From positions 124,001 to 188,000 of the forward strand of contig CAJQUW010005773.1 in the NCBI GenBank assembly GCA_907163375.1: DNA of 64,000 nt, read 5' to 3'. The DNA is from Prostheceraeus crozeri (Eukaryota; Platyhelminthes; Polycladida; Euryleptidae). Under the pieces are notes generated by a model. That model was not told the origin of the DNA, did not search any database, and saw only the letters and a program-made list of their open reading frames with translations. The position numbers and the translations under genes were made by a program. This document shows positions 13,930-23,248 of this stretch, piece after piece. Position 1 is the stretch's first letter; the number at the start of each line of letters is the position of its first letter.

Positions 13930-14512
13930 CACGAGATCCAGACGGTGGAGAGTGAGGCCGAGATGGTAACCAGCGAGGCCGAGACGGTGGAAAGAGAGGA
14001 CTCGGAAAGAGAGGAGATGATGTGCACTTCGCTATCATAGTCATGTCGGAGAAGCCGAGAGCGTGTGTGATGCCATTTGGCATCATACACCGTGGAGAAG
14101 AATTCCACAGTGATATCTACGGTGAGGATATCACTGTGTAATTTGTGAAGTATTATTCTTACTTCACCCTTCATCAAGATATGAGCCGTCGACTACGGCA
14201 AGAGATCCAGACGGTGGAGAGTGAGGCCGAGATGGTAACCAGCGAGGCCGAGACGGTGGAAAGAGAGGAGATGATGTGCACTTCACAATCATAGTCATGT
14301 CCGAGAAGCCGAGAGCGTGTGTGATGCCATTTGGCATCATACACCGTGGAGAAGAATTCAAGTGATATCTACGATGTGGATATCACTGGAATTTGTGAAG
14401 TATTATTCTTACTTCAACCTTCATGGAGATTTGAGCCGCCGACTGAGGCAGGAGATGGAGACGGCGGAAACTGAGGCCGAGACGGTGGCAAGTCAGGCCG
14501 AGAGTAGTATAT

Positions 14513-14563
14513 AGTGTGACATCCGGCGCGACGCTTCGCTTTGCTTGCGCCGGATGTCACACT
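14513..14563. repeat. Strong inverted repeat at the end of the satellite array
   Basis: The arms 14,513-14,529 and 14,547-14,563 are perfect 17-bp reverse complements containing GTGTGACATCCGGCGC, with a 17-nt spacer. It begins right after the last satellite unit, where sequence changes to AT-rich DNA. It could be a cruciform-forming breakpoint or a relic end of a mobile element; no target duplication is visible. Confidence 0.9.
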
Positions 14564-15000
14564 TTTGCGGGTTTTTTCAAAATTTTCAAAAAATCAAAAT
14601 TTCAAAAATTTTGGTAGACTTCAAATTTCACGTGGCCGAAGGGGGGAAAATTTAGGTATTGACAAATTTTCAAAAATTTAGCCGGTCTCAAAATACCCAA
14701 TTTTCAAATTTTTCAAAATCTCAAATTTGAGAATTACAATTTTCACCCCCCAAAATCATGACCGTTCCAGGACACCGAAAATCATAAAAGTTGAGAATCT
14801 CAAAATTTCTGAATTACAATTTTTACCTTGTAAATCATGACCGTTCAAGGACACCAAAAATCAGAAAAGTTAAGGATCTCAAATTTGAGAATTACAATTT
14901 TTACCTTGAAAATCATGACCGTTCCAGGACACCGAAAATCATAAAAGTTGAGAATTTCAAATTCATGAATTTTATCCATCTTTCAGGTTTTTAAAATATA
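14564..15000. repeat. AT-rich spacer with a roughly 79-bp minisatellite
   Basis: No gene is seen. Three imperfect copies beginning GAATTACAATTTT start at 14,731, 14,811 and 14,889 (periods 80 and 78 bp), each carrying AATCATGACCGTTC and GGACACC. The upstream part consists of TTTTCAAAATTT-type low-complexity sequence. Confidence 0.8.
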
Positions 15001-15028
15001 ACATGTGACTATTAATATTTCTTTAAAA

Positions 15029-15285
15029 ATGGAAGAAACAAAAGTGGAAGGAACCGCAAGAATATATCCTTCATTATCATATGAAATGGATATTGCAAAA
15101 CACAAAGATAGAGTACGTTATATGAAAGATAAGGAATCTCAATTATTACTTAGATTAGAACATTATAATAAATTAAGAATGTGACACAAGGCTTTGGAGC
15201 ATGTTTAACAATTTCTTTAGGCGCTCTCACTATTGTCATTTCATCTGGCGTTCTTACAATCCCAGTAGTTGCTACAGCTTTGTGA
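15029..15285 (+). pseudogene. Small Polinton-type membrane protein, broken
   Basis: An ATG-started frame encodes 51 residues with a charged helical segment (KHKDRVRYMKDKE, LLLRLEHYNKLR) and stops at TGA 15,182-15,184. The next frame immediately continues with NVTQGFG and a hydrophobic stretch (SLGALTIVISSGVLTIPVVA) ending at TGA 15,283-15,285. Homologous pieces at 45,590-45,745 and 60,100-60,836 (minus) show that helix and membrane segment belong to one protein, so this copy has a frameshift and probably a short deletion between them. The role is unknown; the helix plus hydrophobic hairpin architecture resembles a small protein seen in Polintons (inference). Confidence 0.6.
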
Positions 15286-15441
15286 TACAATTAGATTTTA
15301 GTTGTTCGTTAGGGAAGTTGTTTTAATTCTTACTAGCACGTCAGCACAACCACATGACGCCAAAGCATCTGGCAGCTGTTTTCATTTCTCTCTCTTCTGT
15401 CATTGTTCTGTGTGCGCTAGAAAGCAAAGTTCTCATTTGCA

Positions 15442-16128
15442 ATGTCTTCCGTCAGCAAAATAGAGAGAGAATTTTGTTGCTTCGTGGATCAAGTTGTGCC
15501 TCTTATTTCACCAGACCATCTTGATTTCTTCAAAACGATATCAACAAAATTTATTCTTGAATCACTAAGAAAGAAACAGAAGACGAGTGGAAACGAAGAA
15601 GATAAAAAGAGAGAAGTGTTTGAAATAATCCGAGATTCATTCAAGGATGTTGACAGCAGCAATTTACCTGTATTTCTCGAGAAAAAGGATATTATAAGTA
15701 CATCATCGTGCATCTCTTCATTGAATAAACTCATTGGTTTTGAGAAAATTACACATCCGAATCTTCTACGCTGCTATGTTTTACAAGGAGAAGTACTTCA
15801 GCGACTGAAGTTATTGTCTAATATGAATTATACAAAATTCGTGAAAGAGTTAAATGAGACCCACAAAATAAAGTTTTCACGTTCATATGTGACATTACTG
15901 ATCAAATTATTCAAATTATCAAAGAACTATCCAAACTTAGCCAATTCTTCTCTATCAATTTACTTTGTGATGAAGCATTTTACATATCTTGAAGATTTCA
16001 TTGATCATGAGAAAGAAGAAGAAAAGCGAAGATTAGCAGAATCCATATTTGATTCACCCAATGTGCAACAAACTGAACAACAACATGCGCAACATACTGG
16101 ACTCACGCAGGAATTAGAGGACTTGTAA
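15442..16128 (+). CDS. ORFX, intact 228-aa Polinton-associated protein of unknown function
   Basis: This frame is uninterrupted from ATG 15,442 to TAA 16,126. The protein is predicted mostly helical and charged, with no signal peptide or membrane segment evident. The C-terminal half carries the best conserved region, including KFVKELNETHKIKFSRSYV followed by an LIKLFKL helix and an acidic/basic tail. Homologues occur in every unit of the 21.9-33.3 kb array (frameshifted) and, more diverged, at 46.9-48.5 and 53.5-55.1 kb, where the motif FVKxLNxxHxxxFSRxY is retained. The SRSYV-LIKLF region could be a helix-turn-helix; that is inference. Its position just upstream of an adenain-like protease on the same strand suggests a Polinton gene. 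I cannot name it. Confidence 0.75.
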   Translation: MSSVSKIEREFCCFVDQVVPLISPDHLDFFKTISTKFILESLRKKQKTSGNEEDKKREVFEIIRDSFKDVDSSNLPVFLEKKDIISTSSCISSLNKLIGFEKITHPNLLRCYVLQGEVLQRLKLLSNMNYTKFVKELNETHKIKFSRSYVTLLIKLFKLSKNYPNLANSSLSIYFVMKHFTYLEDFIDHEKEEEKRRLAESIFDSPNVQQTEQQHAQHTGLTQELEDL

Positions 16129-16345
16129 ATGTTGGACTCTACTTCATAAGTAACAAGTAGTAACATTTATTGCAACTTATTTGCGTGGAGACTGAAAATA
16201 ACAATGGCATTTTCAAATTGGATTTCTGTTTTCATATAAATGTTGGACTCTACTTCATAAGTAAAGTAGTAACATTTATTGCAACTTATTTGCGTGGAGA
16301 CTGAAAAATGACAATGGCATTTTCAAATTGGATTTTTGTTTCATT
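16126..16345. repeat. Direct tandem duplication of about 111 bp
   Basis: Two copies of TAAATGTTGGACTCT... start at 16,126 and 16,237 and differ by a few bases. The ORFX stop codon lies at the start of the first copy and the protease start lies just after the second. Confidence 0.9.
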
Positions 16346-16349
16346 TAAA

Positions 16350-16810
16350 ATGACTGACCTGATCGAGTTTTTTAAATTATATGGAACCGAAACAACAACG
16401 AATTTTGATCTAAAGAAAATCGCACATCAATTGGGATTAAAGAATTTTCATGTCCTAATGAGAGACGAATTACAATTGATCAAAAATAAGCCAACAGGAA
16501 CCTTCAGTTCCCGGAACAAAGTTTCAACTGTACATTTCATAACGAATCTTCACACTTCAGACCAAAAAGGCGTACATTGGTCAGCAGGTATCTTTAGTAA
16601 AACGGAGATAATTATTATTTTGACTCATACGGGATTCCACCTACGAATGAAGTAAGAGAAATACTTGGCAATGGAATTTATAATAAATTTCAAATTCAAA
16701 AACCGGGAACAACTTATTGTGGTCAATTATGTCTTTATGTTTTATTTAAATTGCAAGGAGTGCCATTTCTTGATATTATGTTAGAATTGAATAATAATAA
16801 TGATAATTAA
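16350..16810 (+). pseudogene. Polinton adenain-like cysteine protease (PRO), frameshifted
   Basis: The first frame starts at ATG 16,350 and reads through NFDLKKIAHQLGL, an RDELQLI block and the histidine motif KGVHWSAG. Near 16,610 the correct reading moves to another frame, which supplies the acidic motif FDSYG and the cysteine motif TYCGQLCLYVL before TAA 16,808-16,810. His, Asp and Cys in this order match the adenovirus/Ulp1-type proteases that Polintons carry for capsid maturation. The identification rests on these motifs. The stop overlaps the stop of the convergent integrase by two bases. A one-base indel makes this copy inactive as it stands. Confidence 0.75.
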
Positions 16811-17685
16811 AAATCAGTTCGTTGTAATTCATTTTCATAAAAACGGCCTCTGATATCCTCATTATCTAAATCTTTAATTTCATAAGTAAACGGATAAGTT
16901 TGATTTATTTTACAAACTTCAAATATTTCTTTAGTCCAATAACCAACAAAGCCTTTTTCAAATTTATTCTTATACTTAAATATTCTAACTCTATCTCCAA
17001 TCTTAAATTTCGGCTTAAATTTCTGCAAATTCGGATTACTCTCATTCGAATAATTAGTCTCGAATATTTTCTTTCGTATTAAATCAGGGTCGTCAGAAGC
17101 ATTCTTTGGAGTTTCTTCAATACCAGAATGAATCTTATTGTTATACTCTTCTACAACTTCTGGTAATATCTTCAACCATTTCTGATTTCTTTGCTCAGTA
17201 AATTTCTTGAATAATTTATTTTTTAACGTCCGATTGAATCTTTCTATCACTACAGCTTTTCCTGCGTTTTCAGTTGAATAAACAGTTTCAAATAGTGGCT
17301 GAACGTTTCTGTTATAAAATTCCGACCCTTTATCAACAAACAATTTCCTTGGCTTTCTATTACCTTCTTTAAAGATTTCTTCAAACGCATATTTAACTGA
17401 TAGACCACTTTTATTTTTTAAAGGCTTTACCCAAGCATATCGTGTATATAAATCTATAACGGTCAATGCGTATTTGTAGTCCCTTTCATTCGGCATATGA
17501 ATAAGATCAGCACTCCAAATATCATTATTAAATACTTTTACTTTCAATAAATATTTAGGCCTTCTGTATTCTTTATGAATTTCAGACGCGTAGGTTCGAG
17601 CGTTGCTCTCAGACAGCTTTGCTGTCAGTTCATCTATCCCCTGACCGAATAATATTTTAGCTTGTAAAGCTTTCTTAACATTCTT
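16807..17685 (-). pseudogene. Polinton retroviral-type integrase, 5'-broken
   Basis: The minus-strand frame is open from 17,685 to TAA 16,807-16,809. The catalytic core begins with IWSADLIHM (first Asp), continues with FVDKGSEFYN (second Asp) and VIERFNRTLKNK (Glu), then KILPEVVEEYNN and a basic C-terminal domain with IGDRVRIFK and a GYW..E.F segment, as in Polinton integrases. The upstream part of the frame has no ATG; upstream sequence continues in another frame as a phospholipase-like domain. The second Asp to Glu distance is 29 residues by my count, shorter than the usual 33-35, so a small deletion in the core is likely. Integrase identity is firm, activity unlikely. Confidence 0.85.
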
Positions 17686-18030
17686 TCAATTTTTTCTCTA
17701 AATGTGGGATTCTGAATACTATCTAATTCTTGAATCATCTTCTTATCAGCTGCATGACGAGAACTTAGATCATGATTTCGATAAGCTAAATCATGCCTGT
17801 AAGCTGCGGCATCTACTCTATTTATCGGTTCTTCACCTGGTTTCGGATTATTATTCTCATCCAGTCTTATATCTAATCGAGTTCCTGGACCGGTATATGA
17901 ATGACCAGGAAGATGTTTTTCTTTCGAATATTTAATCCAAATAAAGCCAGGAAAGTTTTCTAATGTTTTTTGTATGTCACCTCCAATATGCTGACAATTT
18001 GAGTTTTTATTTTTGTTTAATTTTTGTTGT
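17634..18030 (-). pseudogene. Parvovirus-VP1-like phospholipase A2 domain, linked to the integrase
   Basis: The minus strand from about 18,030 to TAG 17,634-17,636 encodes roughly 130 residues without a usable ATG. It contains the glycine-rich calcium-loop motif YTGPGTRLD and, some 35 residues on, VDAAAYRHDLAY with the His-Asp pair typical of viral PLA2 domains, followed by a helical R/K-rich tail. In parvoviruses and some Polintons this domain acts in membrane breaching; here only the motif match is seen. The downstream integrase frame resumes about one codon out of phase, so the two were probably continuous or adjacent before a frameshift. The 5' end is cut by LTR sequence at about 18,030. 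Confidence 0.75.
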
Positions 18031-18424
18031 TTTCAACTTAGTGTCTACCATTAAATGATGTAATCATGAACAAGTCAAATTACCACTATCACACACTATT
18101 TGTGGAACGTGAGAGAGCTGATATAAGAATGGCGACAGTACCACCCAAACAGTGACCATGGTCATGGCAGTGGAAATAAGCAAAGACAGTTCAAACATTT
18201 TTCTCTCCAGAGATGGCGTCTTACACTTCTGTGGTCAGGGAGAACCAATGTTGGGATGTTGACAGAATTGCTTACAAAGTACTGACGTGTTAATGGAAAT
18301 AGTGATAATCACCAAATAGCTATCTTATGGACCCAACTAAAAAAGCTTTTAAGATGGCGTCTTACACTTGTGTGGTCAGGGAGAACAAATATTGGGATGT
18401 TGACAGAATCTCTTACAGAACTAC
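18031..18424 (+). mobile_element. Partial LTR of gypsy-type copy A
   Basis: From about 18,031 to 18,340 the sequence closely matches 20,455-20,765 inside the downstream LTR, beginning CAACTTAGTG. A further partial repeat of TGGCGTCTTACACTTGTGTGG at 18,355-18,420 shows an internal duplication. This is a 5'-truncated LTR remnant joined to the internal region. Confidence 0.75.
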
Positions 18425-18671
18425 CCTTGTCTTTCGTGTATTTCGTCTTAGAGTATGATTAAGGCTTTATTCTATGTGTGCGCGGTTCTTCCTTACCTAC
18501 GTTAAGCCATTATTATTTTTGCTTGTTGTATTTGTCTTGTTGTGTGTGTCCTGCACCTCCTCTACAAAGTGCTATTATCTTTGTCTATCTCATCCTCGAC
18601 TCATTATTGTTCATGTATATGTCCTATTATTTCGTATTGATGTTCACTCGGCTGTCGGCTCCACATCCAAA

Positions 18672-18698
18672 CAGACTTTTCTTTGCCCCCTTTGCAGG
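18672..18698 (+). promoter_or_regulatory. Conserved 3' splice-acceptor-like tract before ORF3 (copy A)
   Basis: A pyrimidine-rich run ends in TTTGCAG immediately before the point where the ORF3 coding similarity with copy B begins. The equivalent position in copy B has TTTTTCAG. Upstream of this point protein similarity between the copies is lost. Confidence 0.5.
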
Positions 18699-20069
18699 CG
18701 GTCGCTATATTCTCTCTCCAGGGCTCAACTTTAGGGTCCGGCGAAGTCCTTACCGACCGGCAGTCCGGTCCCGTAGGGGTGGCCATATTAGTTGCAAGAC
18801 GGAACAACATGGGGCGGCTTACTGTCCGTCTAATTGGTCCGTCTAATTGCATCCCTAATTTTGCCTGTGGGCCCAATTTCGTGACCGGAGCCAACAATGA
18901 CCCATGGCATCGCCCCTGAGCCTCTAAGTGATGCCCCAACTTGGCAAAATTTTACAACAGGCTACACGCCGCCTAAGGGACGTGGATATCACCCACGTAC
19001 TGGTAAAAAGTATGGCCGCCCTAGTCTGGGCACGGACCATTCCGTGCCTCAAGGCTGTGGCGGCACCGAAGGTCAGCATCCCTCCATGGGATATAAGACT
19101 CCGATGGCCCGCCATCTTGCAGGTCCTAGCAAGATGGAAAGAGCAGGCATACCTGCTACCCTGCGCGGACGTCCACCGCCATTTTCAAAGTAGGAGACAA
19201 AGACAAGAAAAGCGCCCATATGGCGATTTTTGTGTCGTAAAAGATGCGGCTGTAATTATGGCCGCCTCAAACGAGAAAACGGTCCCGTTGACCGCAATGC
19301 CCGACTTCGCCCCCTGCCCGAAGAGGATAACCGTCCCACCTCCCCGGTGGAAATGGACATGGGACCGTATGTTGTCCCCGCCATCTCATGGGCGGAAATG
19401 GACGACGATCAGGGCACACCTGACTCAAAGCGGCAGGCCATCGCGGGGATACGGCGCTTCGTGCTACGAGGGGCCGGGGACGTCCCGACCCTCTCAACAT
19501 GGGAGCCACATGAGGTGGAAGAAATAATAACAGCCGCCGCCTTCATGGCCAACCGATCAAGGGGTGGACGCAAGAGACAATGGCCGGTCATTATAGACCG
19601 TGTAGCGGACGTCATCCGCCACAACAACAATCGAATCGGACCATGCCGATATTGGCCGCGGGCTGAGATGCGCCCGTCGAAGGTGCTGCTGGTGGGGGCG
19701 CATCGTCTTTCAGCCCCGTCACAAGCCATTGCCTTCCAACTGCCCCACCTCCGGTCCCGAGCATGTGAGGGGCTCCGGGACTATATAATAGCTGCTCACC
19801 CAGTAGGAGCAAACTGCTTCAACTGTGTGGGGGCAGCTATAGTCTTGCCGGTTGCATTCCGGCCGTCAATTGACTGGCTCGCGCCCATAGCCGAGACTCT
19901 TATGGAACTCTTTCCGCGGGTCCCTTGGGTCATCATTGGACCAAGGGCTGTCCCTTTCCGGGTCTCCGCCCGATTCCCGTCTTGTGTCGTCTTCTCCCAG
20001 CGGCACTTCGGTGTCCCTGCGAGACTAGGAGACATCTGTAATTATGTTATAAATAAATACAAAGTTTAG
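18698..20069 (+). pseudogene. Third ORF of gypsy-type element, copy A (frameshifted)
   Basis: Three successive frames (18,698-18,850, 18,928-19,300 and 19,300-20,069, approximate joins) align in order with the intact 41,804-43,237 ORF. Shared blocks include WARTIPCLK, YLLPC, IGPCRYWPR, a GANCFxCxGAA segment and a C-terminal C.YV.NK end. No protease, RT or integrase motif is present, so this is an extra ORF lying between pol and the 3' LTR. At least two frameshifts separate the pieces. The function is unknown. The candidate ATG of copy B is ACT here, which argues that translation does not start at that codon. Confidence 0.7.
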
Positions 20070-20307
20070 TAAATTCTACACCGTATTTCATTTCTCCGTT
20101 TCATGTATAAAGTATCGTGTAACGTCACCAACTGGTTTTAGCCTACATGTACTTCTTGTCTTTATAGTATTTCGTTTTCTCGACTACCCACATCGCATTT
20201 ACGTTTTAGTAAGCATATGCTCCAACCACGGTTCGCTGTGCTCGCGTTTCTGTATTCCTTTCAGACACAAGTCGACGTGGACGTCGCTTTTATAAGAGGA
20301 TGGATAT

Positions 20308-21540
20308 TGTGATGTGCTACTTGGCCTCATGTCGGGAACATCTAACTGAGTATAATAACATTGTGGACATCACAAAAAAATTGGAACATTGGTGGAAGGA
20401 ATATCCGTTAAAGTTGCAAGAGTACAAGAGGAAAGGTCATCGGTCATCTAAGTGTTTTCCAACTTAGTGTGTACCATTAAGTGATGTAATCATGAACAAG
20501 TCAAATTACCACTATCACACACTGTTTGTGGAACGTGAGAGAGCTGATATCAGAATGGCGACAGTACCACCCAAAAAGTGACCATGGTTATGGCAGTGGA
20601 AATAAGCAAAGACAGTTCAAACATTTTTCTCTCCAGAGATGGCGTCTTACACTTGTGTGGTCAGGGAGAACCAATGTTGGGATGTTGACAGAATTGCTTA
20701 CAAAGTACTGACGTGTTAATGGAAATAGTGATAATCACCAAATAGCTATCTTATGGACCCGACTAAGAATCCCAGAGCTGTGAGTGGATGGCCAATGGTT
20801 CGAGAAGAAATTACTTTATAAAGCGATACAGATGCTTGGACGGCACATTCGATTCCGGCTTATATATTTACTCGTACTTTGATTCAGGCTTTGGTCAGAC
20901 GTGACTTAGACTTTGGTCGAAGTGACTGGTTTTAGTTAGTCAGTCTTGCCTGGCTAACGGGAGAGAAACTTTTTGGAGTGACACATCAAACGGAGAGACA
21001 AAACGGTGATAACGTATACGATCAATTCCATACTCTAACATTGACAAGGACTTCCTCGTAATCCGTAGTAGCAACTTCCTAGATAATCTCTGGCTATCTA
21101 GTTCTGTTTTAGTCGCCAGCATTTTTCTGGTCATGATTATATACATATTATCTTTCCGTTGAATAACGAGTGCTATATTTATATTCTATTTAAGTTGTTT
21201 TTGATCTTATTGTCAGAGCAGTAGCAGGCAGCCCGGGAGTCAGACAAGGGACTTGCGAGAAATCGGTAGCAGGATACACTCAATTACATTACCCTTTTAC
21301 CGACACCCGGCCCGAACCGGATCTTGGAATCGAGTGTGGTCGTGCACGTTTCACAGGATCATCGTTATCAGCAAGAGTTAGTGCGTGAACTTAATTTCCC
21401 TACTTCAAAATAATATCCGTAGCGGAGTCGCATGTCCCTTCGCCTCAGACTGATAGCGCTTAAAGTAGAGAGCGATAGTAAGAGTTCAGTTTACTTGAAT
21501 TATTTAGGACACTTGGGCTCACCAAGCGCACTTATAACAC
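20308..21540 (+). mobile_element. 3' LTR of gypsy-type copy A
   Basis: The LTR starts TGTGATGTGCTACT after a purine-rich AAGAGGATGGAT segment, in the same context as the copy B LTR at 43,462. It contains a TTTATAAAGCGATAC segment (TATA-like, about 20,814) and the block GGCCCGAACCGGATCTTGGA, both shared with copy B. The right end is not clear; similarity fades after about 21,480. Confidence 0.7.
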
Positions 21541-21924
21541 TGATCAAGATTTAGAAACAGTGTATACAGTTAACGAATCTCGAGCAGACCTGTACCTACG
21601 GTCAGACTGAAATAAATAACTCCGTAAATTGACTTCCGAAGTCACTCCATATTGTCGTCTAACTATATCTTCCAAGTAACGTTGATCAAATAACCTAAGA
21701 TCATCATTCAAAAACGCTATCAATATCATCACTGAAAAACGTTGTTGACAAATCAAAGCAAAAATATTGAATTAGATTTAGTATGTAATGAAAGCAAATA
21801 GGTCATATCAAATTCCCCAGCATGAGGTTCAAAATAAAACAAATCACATGATTATATGATTAAGTTGAAGGAAATGACAACCGACAACTCCCCGGGGGGG
21901 AATGTCCGCGACTTCCCGGACACC

Positions 21925-21927
<3 letters not shown>
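21541..21927. other. Unassigned AT-rich sequence
   Basis: I see no gene or recognisable repeat here. It may include the degraded end of the preceding LTR. The right end is a short GC-rich segment (CCCCGGGGGGG, CCCGGACACCCGG) directly against the first (AT)n run. Confidence 0.5.
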
Positions 21928-21982
<55 letters not shown>

Positions 21983-22013
21983 TATTGGAGTATGTAGGAA
22001 GACTTCATTTGCA

Positions 22014-22519
22014 ATGTCTTCCGTCAGCATAATAGAGAGAATTTTGTTGCTTCGTGGAGCAAGTTGTGCCTCTTCTTTCGACAAATCATCTTGATTTCTA
22101 TATAATATTATCAACAAATTTTATTCATGAATCGTTAAAACAACAGAAGGCGAGTGGGAACGAAGAAGATAAGGAGAGAATTGTTTCAAATCATCCGAGA
22201 CTCATTCAAGGATGTTGGCAACAGCAGTTCATCTGCATCTCTCGACGAAAAAGATATTTTAAGTATAACATCGTGCATCTCTTCGTTGAATAAACTCATT
22301 GACTTCGAAAAATTTTCTCATCGGAATCTTCTACGCTGTTGTATTTCACAAGGTGAAGCTCTTCAACGGCTGAAGTCATTGTCCAATATGAACTATGTAA
22401 AATTCGTGAAAGAGTTGAATGAGACTCATCAAATAAAGTTTTCGCGCTCATATGTGACATTATTGATCAAATTGTTCAAACTTTTAAAGAACTATCCAAA
22501 TTTAGCCAACTCTACTTGA
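22014..22519 (+). pseudogene. ORFX fragment (array copy 1)
   Basis: The ATG context CATTTGCAATGTCTTCCGTCAGC matches ORFX at 15,442, but the reading frame shifts twice within the first 50 codons. The longest surviving frame covers the middle and the KFVKELNETHQIKFSRSYV region, then ends prematurely after PNLANST. The same lesions recur in copies at 23,876, 25,220, 27,096, 28,973, 30,816 and 32,659. Confidence 0.85.
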
Positions 22520-22534
22520 TCATTGATTCATTGA

Positions 22535-22963
22535 GCTCTAACATAATATCAAGAAATGGTGCTCCTTTTTGCAATTTGCATCAAACGTAAAGACGTAACT
22601 GTCCACAATAAGTTGTTCCAGGTTTCTGTACTTAATAAGTATTATAAATTCCATTTCCAAGTATTTTACTTCATTTTTAAGGGGAAGACCATATGAATCA
22701 AAATTAAAATTCTGTTAATTTTTAACGCCTGCTGACCAATGGATGCCTTTTTGATCTGACGTGTGAAGATTTGATACGAAGTTTACAGATGGCTTATTTT
22801 TTAGCAATTGTAATTCATCTCTCATTAAGACGTCGAAATTCTTTATTCCTAATTGATTGGCAAATTTCTTCAGATCGAAATTCGTAGTTGTTTGCTTTAC
22901 ACATAATTTCAAAAACTCGGTCAAGTTATTAGCTTGAAAACATAGGTCACTTATGTTACTCAT
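22535..22963 (-). pseudogene. Adenain-like protease remnant (array copy 1)
   Basis: Read from ATG at 22,963, the frame matches PRO at 16,350 through NFDLKKFANQLGI, RDELQLL and KGIHWSAG, then meets a stop at 22,715. Beyond it the FDSYG and YCGQL equivalents persist in shifted frames; the second cysteine of the CGQLC block is Arg here. The gene is inverted relative to ORFX, unlike the 15.4-16.8 kb block where both are on the plus strand. The same remnant occurs in the other full copies. Confidence 0.75.
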
Positions 22964-23248
22964 TTTACAGTAAATCAATTCTATTTCAGATTGTGTGAGA
23001 CGGCAATCTTTGTGACCCGGAACTTTGTTCCTCAGCGGAGTTTTCAGCGAAGCGACCGATGCTACCCGCATTATGCATCGGAGCATTACTTAGACATCTG
23101 CCACTATTCCGTGCTTCTACCATTGGCGCTATTGTCTGAATACAAGGAGCAGCTGTTGCCAGTATTTCCATGTAGCATGAGCACCGCAGCTGCGACGTAT
23201 CGACACTTCCTGTGAGTGTCTTACGAGACATCTGCAAAGTTTAGTATT

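Larger units (their letters stand above)
1..14512. repeat. Complex satellite array, 245-270 bp units
   Basis: The whole stretch is tandem copies of one unit and runs off the left edge of the window. The commonest unit is 245 bp (for example unit starts near 3,053, 3,298 and 3,543). A second class is about 269 bp (9,040 to 9,309) because it carries an extra G/A-rich block. Each unit has a G-rich part made of 21-bp subrepeats, a part containing GTGCACTTC and ATCATAGTCATGTC, a GAATTC/GATATC dyad, and a GTCGAC-containing end. Open frames occur on both strands, but unit lengths are mostly not multiples of three, so frame changes from unit to unit and I do not call genes. Point differences define at least two subfamilies (GACAAGCCGGGAGCG versus GAGAAGCCGAGAGCG). 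Total is on the order of 55 units. Confidence 0.95.

Noticed and set aside
1..14512. Dozens of apparent 60-290 aa ORFs on both strands of the satellite
   Set aside because: Unit length is usually not a multiple of three, frames alternate from unit to unit, most would need GTG or TTG starts, and the palindrome generates similar peptides on both strands. They are best explained as shadows of the repeat.
1..14512. CRISPR array
   Set aside because: The repeats are contiguous 245-270 bp units without unique spacers, and there are no cas genes.
18604..19812. Minus-strand and alternate-frame ORFs across gypsy ORF3 copy A
   Set aside because: They overlap the frame conserved with copy B and have no conserved counterpart there; they are shadows in GC-rich sequence.
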